Positions 16,099 through 23,806 of a DNA stretch of 43,251 nucleotides are shown one piece after another (the first letter of the stretch is position 1; each line of letters opens with the position of its first letter). Under the pieces are notes generated by a model, which did no database searches, was not told where the DNA came from, and saw only the letters and a program-made list of their open reading frames with translations. The translations under genes were made by a program, and so were the position numbers. Source of the stretch: an uncultured Oscillospiraceae bacterium (lineage in GTDB: Bacteria > Bacillota > Clostridia > Oscillospirales > Oscillospiraceae); the NCBI GenBank assembly GCA_910588635.1, contig CAJUPW010000024.1, positions 2,097 through 45,347 of the forward strand. The letters run 5' to 3'.

Positions 16099-17829
16099 TT
16101 ATAACAGAAGCAGTGTCTCGCTGAGCCGCTTGCCGGCGGCGCCCCCGAAATCTCCCGCCTGGCGGATACGAAGAAAGGAGGCGCCGTAGATGATCCGCTC
16201 GTTTTCCAGTTCGCTGTCGCTGCCTAAAAAGACGCCGATGACATGGATGCCTTTGCGGCGCAGCTTCCGGATATGAAAGCAGGTGTCGCGGATGGCCGCG
16301 TCCCCGATATATTTTTCAACCGGATGGTTCCGGCCGCTTACCATGTCGTTTGGCAGCCCGTCGCTGAAAACGATGACGATTTTGTGGTCCTCTCTCCGCT
16401 TGAGGAGCCCGACGCCGGCGGCGGCCAGGGCCAGTCCGTCCCGATTGTTTGAGGTTGCCCGGTATTCCAGAATTTTCCGGTCCGCTTCAGGCTTGTCGTC
16501 GTAGTCCCGGAAGCGCCGCAGAACGGTGTGATCGCCGTAGGTGCAGTAGCTCATCACCCGGTGGGGTATCTGAATCCGGCTCAGGGCGGCGCTGAACATG
16601 TAGCTTTGCAGCGCCACCATGGACTGGCGGGAAATTTGGGACCCGCTGGCATCGATCAGCAGTTCTACAACAACGGTGGACTGGTCCTGATGAAATATTT
16701 TGCGGAAAAGCCGCGGATCTTCACAGCGGCCCGCTTTCCAGAGGGTGCTGTTCACCAGAACGCCGTGGTCCGAGCGGTAAAATTCCGGGTCGTTTTTTAG
16801 ATTCAGCGCGTTGCGGAAGGCCTGCTCGATACTGCGGATGCCCTGTCGGGCGGAATCCATATTCTCCTCCAGCATCCGCAGATTGGCGTCCCGGCTGGCC
16901 TTTAAGGCGCCGGCCCTGGGGGAGTCCTCCTCGTAGGCGCTGTCCGGAAGTCCGTCCGTGAACAGCAGCCTGCGGCCCTCGTGGATGCCAGTGCAGACCG
17001 TACGCTCGATCTCCCGCATAGCCTGTTCCGTTTGAAAGCTGGGGCCGAAGTTTTTGGCGAGGTACTCGGGTACCGCCGCCAGAGCCTCTTCCGACATCAA
17101 AAGGCCGTCCGACGCTGTCAGATCGGTTTTTTCATAGTTCAGCTCCGACTGGAACTCCTCCGGTTCTGCGCCCTCCGCCAACGGGTCCTCCTCGTCCCAA
17201 AGCTCCCCCGCTCCGTATTCGGGGTTGGGCAGGATATCCTGGCTGTGGTCGGGGGCGAAATATCGGGTGAAAATTTTTTTGTACAGGAGCACCGACTGGT
17301 CCACCAGTGATCTGGCGTCCGCGCAGCCGCCGCTTTCCTGGGTCAACCGGGTAAACAGCCGCAGCATGTCCTGAAAACCGGCAAAGTTTTTCAGGATATC
17401 TCTGCTTTCCGCGGTGGCCGCCCGGGGAAACTGACGGGTCAGCCAGTAGATATACATCCAATTTCGGGCCGTGTACCGCCACCGCAGCGGGTCGGCGTCC
17501 AGCAGCTCCCGGGCGGCCTGCTCCGCCATGGCCGGGATGCCGGGGCGCTGGGCCGCCAGCCTCCGGCGCACCGCATATTCCAGACACATATGGGCGATGG
17601 GGAGCAGGATGTCCATGTCATAGGCCGCATACCGATGCCGCCGGAGCCACAGGTTCAGCTCCCCAAGGCCGAACAGCTTATCTCCGCCGCCCAGGATTAC
17701 GCCTTCATATACTCCGGCCATCCCGCCGGCCCCCCGGAACGGGGCGATCATAGCCCGGACATACTCCGGATACTCCCGCTTGCGGTGGTCCTCAGAGACA
17801 GTGAGAAACAGACTTTCTTCTCGATCCAT
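16099..17829 (-). CDS. VWA-domain protein, partner of a MoxR-type ATPase
   Basis: 576 residues. The last ~190 residues form a von Willebrand A domain with a MIDAS site: DASGS near residue 391, a Thr in RATSNNRDG and IVFSDG. The first 390 residues are helical with no recognised domain, and include an acidic linker around residue 210 (DEEDPLAEGAEPEEF). Such proteins pair with AAA+ ATPases of the MoxR/NorQ/CbbQ group and help insert metals or remodel enzyme complexes. It lies 14 bases downstream of the ATPase gene on the same strand. The pair is not next to an obvious client enzyme, so the target is unknown. CobT-like and NorD/CbbO-like are the nearest descriptions. Confidence 0.8.
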   Translation of the reverse strand: MDREESLFLTVSEDHRKREYPEYVRAMIAPFRGAGGMAGVYEGVILGGGDKLFGLGELNLWLRRHRYAAYDMDILLPIAHMCLEYAVRRRLAAQRPGIPAMAEQAARELLDADPLRWRYTARNWMYIYWLTRQFPRAATAESRDILKNFAGFQDMLRLFTRLTQESGGCADARSLVDQSVLLYKKIFTRYFAPDHSQDILPNPEYGAGELWDEEDPLAEGAEPEEFQSELNYEKTDLTASDGLLMSEEALAAVPEYLAKNFGPSFQTEQAMREIERTVCTGIHEGRRLLFTDGLPDSAYEEDSPRAGALKASRDANLRMLEENMDSARQGIRSIEQAFRNALNLKNDPEFYRSDHGVLVNSTLWKAGRCEDPRLFRKIFHQDQSTVVVELLIDASGSQISRQSMVALQSYMFSAALSRIQIPHRVMSYCTYGDHTVLRRFRDYDDKPEADRKILEYRATSNNRDGLALAAAGVGLLKRREDHKIVIVFSDGLPNDMVSGRNHPVEKYIGDAAIRDTCFHIRKLRRKGIHVIGVFLGSDSELENERIIYGASFLRIRQAGDFGGAAGKRLSETLLLL

Positions 17830-17843
17830 ACGCCGTTCCCCTG

Positions 17844-18692
17844 TCAGACAAATCTGGTCATCACCACATCCCGGACCAGCTGATACTCATACTCGTCAAA
17901 GCACTTGTTGGTGATGTTGATGTCCACCGCGTCCTTGGGGCGCATCCCGTCCGTCATCATCCGAAGCGCGGCCAGCATACCGCGCAGGTCCACCGGATGG
18001 GTGGATATCTCGCCGTTGACCGCCTTTTCGTTCAAGTCCATAAACAGTCCGATACAGCGGCCGACATGCGTTTCAGACGCGCTTGGGACGGCAGCCAGCA
18101 GCAGACGGCGCAGCTGCTCCGGCTGAAGGGCCGGCATGCGGATCACGGTAAAACGGGAGACCAAGGCTTCATTCAGTTCCCGCGTGCCCGCGTAGCCGTA
18201 GTTCATCGTGGCAATGAAGCGGGCGGCTGGGTGCATGGGAATACAGTCATAACCCGGCACGTCAATCAGTCTGCGGTAGTCCAGCACCGCGTGCATGACG
18301 GCGACGGCGTCGTTTTTCGCCATGTTGATCTCGTCCAGAATGCAAAAGCCGCCGCACCGGGCCGCCTCGGCAACCGGGCCGCCGCGCAGCCGCACCTCTC
18401 CGCCCGCAAAGGTATCCGTTCCGATCAGGGTGCTGCTGTCGGTGTTTACATGGAAGGAGATATTATAGACGGGCCTTGCGAACAGCCAGGCAAGATTGTC
18501 CGCTAATATATTTTTCCCGGTGGCCTTCCCGCCGCACAGCAGAATGTTCTCTCCCTGAAGCAACGCGGAGACGGCCAATTCAAGAATTTCCTCTCCGATA
18601 AACGCCGCAGGCGGCTTTACAATGCGCCCGGAGGCCTCCGCGGGATAACATGCTTTAAATTTTTCCAGCCGGAGTTTTAAATCGTCTCGCAT
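17844..18692 (-). CDS. MoxR/CbbQ-type AAA+ ATPase
   Basis: 282 residues. Seen: Walker A at residues 54-61 (GGKATGKN), Walker B CILDEIN near residue 120, the sensor-1 region FIATMNYGYAGTRELNEALVSRF with Asn and Arg finger, and a C-terminal lid. The Walker A has Asn in place of the usual Thr/Ser after GK, which should affect Mg2+ coordination; the rest of the site is intact. The ATG at 18692 has AAGGAG seven bases upstream. Coupled with the VWA gene. I found no clear promoter in the 99 bases upstream, so the pair may be read from yigZ. Confidence 0.85.
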   Translation of the reverse strand: MRDDLKLRLEKFKACYPAEASGRIVKPPAAFIGEEILELAVSALLQGENILLCGGKATGKNILADNLAWLFARPVYNISFHVNTDSSTLIGTDTFAGGEVRLRGGPVAEAARCGGFCILDEINMAKNDAVAVMHAVLDYRRLIDVPGYDCIPMHPAARFIATMNYGYAGTRELNEALVSRFTVIRMPALQPEQLRRLLLAAVPSASETHVGRCIGLFMDLNEKAVNGEISTHPVDLRGMLAALRMMTDGMRPKDAVDINITNKCFDEYEYQLVRDVVMTRFV

Positions 18693-18791
18693 AACTATGC
18701 TCCTTGTTAAGGCTGATTCGGGCCTGCTGAAGAGTCGCGGTCCGGCATTCGTTGGTGAGTGACGGCACATCCGGACATGACCCGTATGCGC

Positions 18792-19439
18792 TCAAGCTTT
18801 TCTTTCAGGCTCCCGCCACGGCACGTCCTTCAACTGTTCGCCTGTCTCCAGCGCCTCCACGGTCCCGGCGGATGCGTCCAGCAGGTGGGCGGCGAAGGAG
18901 GCGGAGCGCTCCTCGGGAATCAACACGGACAGCAGCACGTCGGCGCCGTAGTCCACCTTCTCCACCACGCCGCCGAAGCGGGCCGCCTCCCGGCGGACCT
19001 CCTCAAACCGGGCGTAGGTGCAGGGCACCTCCATGGCCACCCACCGCCGGACGACGGAAAGTCCGGCCGCGTCCAGGGCGTCCTTGGCGCTTTTGGCATA
19101 GGCCCGCACCAGTCCTCCGGCCCCCAGCAGGACGCCGCCGAAGTACCGGGTCACCACGCAGACCACGTCTGTGACCTCTTCCCGCTGGAACACGTTGAGC
19201 ATGGGCTGTCCGGCGGTGCCCTGGGGCTCGCCGTCGTCGGAGTAGCGCTCCACGCCCCCCTCGCGCAGCCGGTAGCACCAGCAGTTGTGCCGGGCGTCGT
19301 AGTGCTTTTTTCGGGTCTCCTCGATCCTGGCCCGGGCCTCCTCCTCTGAGGATACCCGCCACACCTGGCCGATAAACCGGGACCGTTTCTCCACCAGCTC
19401 TGTCTCGCTGTGCCCGGTGGGGATATAGTATTCTGTCAT
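18792..19439 (-). CDS. yigZ: YigZ/IMPACT-family protein
   Basis: 215 residues. The N-terminal UPF0029/Impact domain shows EKRSRFIGQVWRVSSEEEA, the HNCWCYRL motif, YSDDGEPQGTAGQPML and TRYFGGVLLGAGGLVRAY, all family hallmarks. A C-terminal DUF1949-type ferredoxin-like domain follows. The eukaryotic homologue IMPACT modulates the GCN2 response; the bacterial role is unclear. The ATG at 19439 has AGAGGTG six bases upstream; a start three codons earlier overlaps that site. It is followed at 99 bases by the ATPase-VWA pair on the same strand. Confidence 0.93.
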   Translation of the reverse strand: MTEYYIPTGHSETELVEKRSRFIGQVWRVSSEEEARARIEETRKKHYDARHNCWCYRLREGGVERYSDDGEPQGTAGQPMLNVFQREEVTDVVCVVTRYFGGVLLGAGGLVRAYAKSAKDALDAAGLSVVRRWVAMEVPCTYARFEEVRREAARFGGVVEKVDYGADVLLSVLIPEERSASFAAHLLDASAGTVEALETGEQLKDVPWREPERKA

Positions 19440-19516
19440 GGCGGTCACCTCTGGAGTACATTATAGCTTACCGTATTTATTTTGAAAAGGATGAATTTCA
19501 ACCACCAGACAATAAA

Positions 19517-19548
19517 CCCGGCTTCCCCTTATGGAGAAGCCGGGTTTT
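19517..19548. terminator. Bidirectional terminator after spoIIID
   Basis: CCCGGCTTC (19517-19525) pairs with GAAGCCGGG (19536-19544), with TTTT after and AAATAA-type sequence before. It touches the spoIIID stop codon. Confidence 0.75.
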
Positions 19549-19784
19549 CAGGTTCCTTTGTATTTCTTCCGCGTGGCGATGCCGCCGCGGATGTGGCGCT
19601 CGGCCTTGTTCTGGTCCAGGACTTGCTTCACCTGGAGGTAGAGCGTCCGGTTGAAGGTGGGCAGACGCTCGGCCAGGTCCTTATGTACGCTGGACTTTGA
19701 AATTCCAAACTTTTGTGCGGCGGAGCGCACCGTCGCCTGGTTCTCCAGGATGTAGAGCGCCAGACGCTCAGCCCGTTCCTCCAT
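19548..19784 (-). CDS. spoIIID: Sporulation transcription factor SpoIIID
   Basis: 78 residues. SpoIIID is the mother-cell DNA-binding regulator acting between sigma-E and sigma-K. Seen: the helix-turn-helix ATVRSAAQKFGISKSSVHKDLAERLP and the basic tail AERHIRGGIATRKKYKG, both close to the B. subtilis protein. The ATG at 19784 has AAAGGA directly upstream; a TTG at 19796 lies before that site. A sigma-E-like promoter is visible at 19827-19855, as expected for this gene. Its presence is good evidence that the organism makes endospores. Confidence 0.96.
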   Translation of the reverse strand: MEERAERLALYILENQATVRSAAQKFGISKSSVHKDLAERLPTFNRTLYLQVKQVLDQNKAERHIRGGIATRKKYKGT

Positions 19785-19826
19785 GTTTCCTTTCAAAGCG
19801 CAACACTCCCCGCCTCTTGCTGTTCC

Positions 19827-19855
19827 AATCTATGCGGGTGTGGGGGGAGATATGA
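19827..19855 (-). promoter_or_regulatory. Sigma-E-like promoter for spoIIID
   Basis: On minus, TCATATC (19849-19855), 14-base spacer, CATAGATT (19827-19834). This fits the sporulation sigma-E pattern (KMATATT, 13-15 bases, CATANNNT). spoIIID is sigma-E-dependent in B. subtilis. Confidence 0.6.
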
Positions 19856-19931
19856 GCTTTTTTCCTGACCGAGAAGGAGAAGTCTGCGGCGAGAGTTCGA
19901 TATGAAATATTGGATGGCTGCGGCCGCTTAT

Positions 19932-19958
19932 GACAGTACGTCAATTTGCCGTACTGTC
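19932..19958 (-). terminator. Hairpin over the stop codon of the last lipoprotein gene
   Basis: GACAGTACG (19932-19940) and CGTACTGTC (19950-19958) form a perfect 9-bp stem; the TGA stop is in the loop. No T-run follows, so it may protect the 3' end rather than terminate. Confidence 0.5.
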
Positions 19959-21137
19959 AGTCTCATCGGCAGACAGGGCGGCCGCCTCCGGTACCTCGGC
20001 GTGGTGCAGACTGTCATAGCTGCGCCGGCTGCCTGTCTGCTCGTAGGGGAAAAACAGGTCGGCGGTGAGCTCCTCCGCGCCGGTCCAGGACCGCGCCCGG
20101 AGGGTGTAGCAGTCCACCCGCTTTCCGGGGGCGCATGTCTCCTCATTGAGGCTTAGAGAGACGACCTGCCAGCCGCCAGGGTCGTTGGTGTGCTCCACCA
20201 GCCAGTTCAGGGACTGGAAGTAGACGGGCATGGGCAGCTCGACGGAGCTGCTGGGGTCGGCGTAGAAGGTCTCGTCGTGGTCAAGCTGCCACATGGACCA
20301 GGGCTCGTCCCTGCCCCACGCGAACTCCGGGTTGACGGTGTAGACGTCCACCCCGCCGGGGGACATGACGGCCAGATGGCCGTCCCAGTAGGCCTCGTAC
20401 TCGCTGAAAGCCCCCTCCGGGCCGTCGGGCGGCGCGTTGCCGTAGCGGACGTCCCCCTCCACCGGCCATTGCCACTCCATAAACGCCCCGTTGAAGCGGA
20501 CCACTCCCGCCTGACCGTCATACTGGCCGTTCTCCTGGCCGTTGAAGGTGTAAAGCAGACAGTATTCGCCGTCAGAATCCTGGAAGGTGGCCACGCTGGG
20601 TACGCCGTTCTTCACAGAGCGCTGGAACGTCACGTGGGACATCTCCCCGGTCTCCCTGTCCATGATGCCCAGGATCAGGGTGTTTTCCCAGTAGTCCTCC
20701 ACAAAGACGGCGCCCAGCACCCAACCGTCCTTCTGGATATAGCTCATCAGTTGGGCGGTGGGGGCTTGGAACCGATAGCCGTTCTCCCGCTCGGCGGTCC
20801 GGAACAGGGTCTCCAGCAGCTTCTGTTCCCCCTCGCTCAGGGGGTCCTCCCCCGGCTCGTAGGTGACCGAGGCGGGCTCGTGCTCCTCCAGGTCCAGGGA
20901 GACGTCCCCTTGCAAGGAATTGCTCAGCCGGTCGGGGACGCTCTCTCCGTCAGGCCCGGCCACGTTGCAGGATACTAAATTGCCGCAGAAGATGCACACG
21001 GAGAACATCAGGGCCAAAAACAGCGCCGGGGGGCGCTTCTTGGGCCCGGACATGATATTGCGGATGCGGATTTCCGTCTCCCTGGCCGACCCGGACAGAG
21101 GGGTGGAGAAGGGCGTGCGGGGAACAGATTGATTCAT
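19941..21137 (-). CDS. Anchored outer-domain protein A of the split BlaR1-type operon
   Basis: 398 residues, the fourth and last of four tandem paralogous genes. Residues 1-57 are the shared N-terminus (start MNQSVPRTPFSTPLSGSAR, then a basic GPKKRPP, a hydrophobic stretch and NLVSC with Cys57). LVSC is a lipobox, but the 38-residue stretch before the hydrophobic part is long for a lipoprotein signal. The remainder is outside the membrane and differs from the other three; it has many Trp/Tyr residues and no clear Ca-type loop. Its ATG overlaps the preceding stop by four bases (ATGA), so translation is coupled. I do not recognise the outer domain. Confidence 0.75.
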   Translation of the reverse strand: MNQSVPRTPFSTPLSGSARETEIRIRNIMSGPKKRPPALFLALMFSVCIFCGNLVSCNVAGPDGESVPDRLSNSLQGDVSLDLEEHEPASVTYEPGEDPLSEGEQKLLETLFRTAERENGYRFQAPTAQLMSYIQKDGWVLGAVFVEDYWENTLILGIMDRETGEMSHVTFQRSVKNGVPSVATFQDSDGEYCLLYTFNGQENGQYDGQAGVVRFNGAFMEWQWPVEGDVRYGNAPPDGPEGAFSEYEAYWDGHLAVMSPGGVDVYTVNPEFAWGRDEPWSMWQLDHDETFYADPSSSVELPMPVYFQSLNWLVEHTNDPGGWQVVSLSLNEETCAPGKRVDCYTLRARSWTGAEELTADLFFPYEQTGSRRSYDSLHHAEVPEAAALSADETDSTAN

Positions 21138-22441
21138 GGGTTAAAGTCCTCCTTACATGCGTTTTGGGCCTCGACCATGGTATCCCAGGTGCTTTCCAGG
21201 ATAAGCCAGCCCCGGTTGTTGAAGCCGTAGATGTTATACTCAACGTATTCCCCGTACTCGTCCCAATACTCCTCGATCAAGTGCTGCCCCTGGGGGACGA
21301 CCTCAACCGTTCCGGCCAGGGAGAAGCCGTATTCAAACTGCTCCTTCCCCCGATTCCAGCGGAACCAGCGGCGGCCCGTGCTTTTGGTGCTGTCGCAACG
21401 GATGGCAAAGTCCTCCGAACCATCAAAGTTGATGTCCTGGATGTGGATGTAGTCGGGGTCGTCGGCGATAAAAATCTGCTCCGGGAAGCGGTCATCTCCT
21501 GGCACGTCCTCGGGGACAATGGTCTGAATCAGCTTATCCGGATTGAACATCATATCCCCGTCGAACACCTGAATCTGGTCGTAGATCAGGTGGGGTCCGA
21601 ACTGCTCGCCGGTGTACCGGCCCCGCAGCGCCAGGGTCAGCACCCGCCCGCCGGTGACGGTGACCGTCTGGGCGTCGGTAAAGTAGCCGTCCCCCACGAA
21701 GTCCCAGCCGGTCCCGTTCCAGCTCAGGGTGTAATACTCCGGGGCGTGCCACTTCTCCACCAGGGCGGGGATGCGGACGGCGGAGAGGGGAGAATCCTCC
21801 CGCTTCGTGAGATAGGAGCCGTAGATGGTGACCTCATCGTCGTTACAGTAGCACTGGGTCAGCTCGCCGCTGTCCAGCTCCAGAATTTGGACCTTGGAGG
21901 CGCCGTAGGTGCTGCCGAAAGCCTCCAGCTCCAGGACCAGGGCGTCCCGGTCTGGGTTGGTGATACGGCCGGCCTCTATGACATTGAAGTGGACCCATCC
22001 AGTTTCCCCGGTCTCATGGTATTCCAGTTCCGCGCCGCTGCCCAGGACCGCTTTAACGGTGAGCGTGTTGTAAATTCCGTCCTCGGCCTGGGGATCAAAC
22101 CGGATTGTGGCTGTGACGGTGTCCGGAAGGCCGTCACCATCCAGGTCGATATCTTCCAGCCCTACCTGGTTTTCCCAGACCTTCGCCTCCGGCTCCCGCT
22201 CCGGCGGGTCGGGGAGGTCCTCCAGGGAGCTGCTGCCCCCGGCGTCGGGGGCCTCCGTCTCCTTCACCTGGCAGGAGACCAGATTGCCGCAGAAGATACA
22301 CACGGAGAACATCAGGGCCAGAAACAGCAGCGGAGGGCGCTTCTTGGGGCCGGAGAAGATATTGCGAAGCCGGATTTCCGTCTCCCTGGCCGACCCGGAC
22401 AGGGGAGTGGAGAAGGGGGTGCGGGGCATTTTTTCGTTCAT
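21134..22441 (-). CDS. Anchored outer-domain protein B of the split BlaR1-type operon
   Basis: 435 residues. The common 57-residue N-terminus (MNEKMPRTPFSTPLSG... NLVSC) is followed by a Glu/Pro-rich linker and an outer region with two Asp-rich loops of the kind seen in VCBS/FG-GAP or EF-hand-like repeats: DIDLDGDGLPDTV near residue 95 and DINFDGSEDF in the C-terminal third. Such loops often bind Ca2+. The ATG at 22441 has GAAAGGAAA upstream, 28 bases after the stop of protein C. The C-terminus ends in the overlap with gene A. Its function as a sensor is inferred only from operon and N-terminal homology to the BlaR1 C-terminal part. Confidence 0.75.
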   Translation of the reverse strand: MNEKMPRTPFSTPLSGSARETEIRLRNIFSGPKKRPPLLFLALMFSVCIFCGNLVSCQVKETEAPDAGGSSSLEDLPDPPEREPEAKVWENQVGLEDIDLDGDGLPDTVTATIRFDPQAEDGIYNTLTVKAVLGSGAELEYHETGETGWVHFNVIEAGRITNPDRDALVLELEAFGSTYGASKVQILELDSGELTQCYCNDDEVTIYGSYLTKREDSPLSAVRIPALVEKWHAPEYYTLSWNGTGWDFVGDGYFTDAQTVTVTGGRVLTLALRGRYTGEQFGPHLIYDQIQVFDGDMMFNPDKLIQTIVPEDVPGDDRFPEQIFIADDPDYIHIQDINFDGSEDFAIRCDSTKSTGRRWFRWNRGKEQFEYGFSLAGTVEVVPQGQHLIEEYWDEYGEYVEYNIYGFNNRGWLILESTWDTMVEAQNACKEDFNP

Positions 22442-22469
22442 AGCGATTTCCTTTCTGATTTGGGGCCTG

Positions 22470-23795
22470 TCAGCCGGGACCGGCCGGCGGAAGCTGGCTG
22501 GCCTGCCGGAGGATGGAGCTGCGGTAATCCCGCAGGTTTTCCACCATGGATTTTTCGTGGTCATAGTCAAAAAGCGTGCTCAGCGTATCCACCAGACGGC
22601 CCTCCTGCCGGAAGGTCTCCAGCAGCTCCTCGTCAGTGTTCAGCAGCTGAATGCTGTGGGAGAGCAGTCCGTTGACCTCATCCATAAAATTGGCGACGGC
22701 GTCCGGGTCGAAGAGGTCGTCCGGGTCCACTGTCCCGCCGTTGGGGGCGAACCAGCCGAGGCTGGTCTCAAAAGCGACATGATTTTCCTGTACCGTCTGC
22801 TTTTCTCCGCCCTCCAGAGTGAACAGCTCATAAAAATAGGTGGCGCCGCCCGTGTACATGGTGGGGCTGTATTGGAGGAGGTAGTCCTCCCCCTCCAGGG
22901 TACACAGAAACACCGCGTTCCAGCCCATATGGACATAGTCCCCATCGGCCTGATAGATGCACTGGCCGTCCTCCCAGATCTCCAGCCACTGTCCGGTGCC
23001 CCAGGGGGCGGGCACGGACAGCCAGATATCCTCCGGAACGCCGTTGCGGTTCAGGTCCGGGTGCTGGGGGAAAATGGAGAGATCGGCGGTGGCGGTCCAC
23101 TCGGCCTCGGTCATCAGCCTGGACAGGACCCAGCCGGCGTAGAGCATCTCCTTCTCAGACAGCTCCAGGACCCCGTCTCCCACCTCGGAGGTAAAGGAGG
23201 TCTCCGAAACGGTCTGCTTGCCCCAGTCCGCCGTGAACTGGAGGTAATAGCCGTTGATGGTGCCGCCCTCCAGCCGGTCGTCATTGATGATGATGGACAC
23301 CGAGACGGCCCCGCCGGACTCGTCCCGCCACTGGGCGCTGCCATCCGCCGTCCTGCCCGCCAGACTGGGACAGCAGAAGGCCGGGTCGCCGCCGAAATAG
23401 AGGGTATTCCCGGATGATCTGGGGTCGTATACGGAGGAGCGGTTCCAATCCGCATGAACGCCCTCCAGCCCCTCGATTTCGATTCTGGGGCCCTTCCCGG
23501 TATAGATGGGTTCCAGCTCGGGCAGGTTGTCCCAGTCCACTTGGGCCATGGACAGGTCGGGCGGGGCCAGATCGTCCCACTCCGCGGGGATGTCGGGCTG
23601 GTCAGGCTCGACATCCTTCACCTGACAGGAGACCAGATTGCCGCAGAAGATGCACACGGAAAACATCAGGGCCAGAAACAGCGCCGGCGGGCGTCTCTTG
23701 GGCCCGGAGAAGATGTTGCGAAGCCGTATTTCCGTCTCCCTGGCCGACCCGGACAGGGGGGTGGAAAAGGGCGTGCGGGGCATTTGTTCGTTCAT
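22470..23795 (-). CDS. Anchored outer-domain protein C of the split BlaR1-type operon
   Basis: 441 residues. It has the shared N-terminus (MNEQMPRTPFSTPLSG... NLVSC), an acidic/Pro linker, then an outer domain with HPDLNRNGVPEDIWLSVPAPW, another Asp/Asn loop in the VCBS style, and an alpha-helical C-terminus (FMDEVNGLLSHSIQLLNTDEELLETF). The middle shares the style but not the sequence of proteins B and D. The gene starts 11 bases after the stop of D at an ATG with a GGAGAAACC-like ribosome site. Like its neighbours it is predicted to be fixed to the membrane with its bulk outside. Confidence 0.75.
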   Translation of the reverse strand: MNEQMPRTPFSTPLSGSARETEIRLRNIFSGPKRRPPALFLALMFSVCIFCGNLVSCQVKDVEPDQPDIPAEWDDLAPPDLSMAQVDWDNLPELEPIYTGKGPRIEIEGLEGVHADWNRSSVYDPRSSGNTLYFGGDPAFCCPSLAGRTADGSAQWRDESGGAVSVSIIINDDRLEGGTINGYYLQFTADWGKQTVSETSFTSEVGDGVLELSEKEMLYAGWVLSRLMTEAEWTATADLSIFPQHPDLNRNGVPEDIWLSVPAPWGTGQWLEIWEDGQCIYQADGDYVHMGWNAVFLCTLEGEDYLLQYSPTMYTGGATYFYELFTLEGGEKQTVQENHVAFETSLGWFAPNGGTVDPDDLFDPDAVANFMDEVNGLLSHSIQLLNTDEELLETFRQEGRLVDTLSTLFDYDHEKSMVENLRDYRSSILRQASQLPPAGPG

Positions 23796-23806
23796 AGCGG
23801 TTTCTC

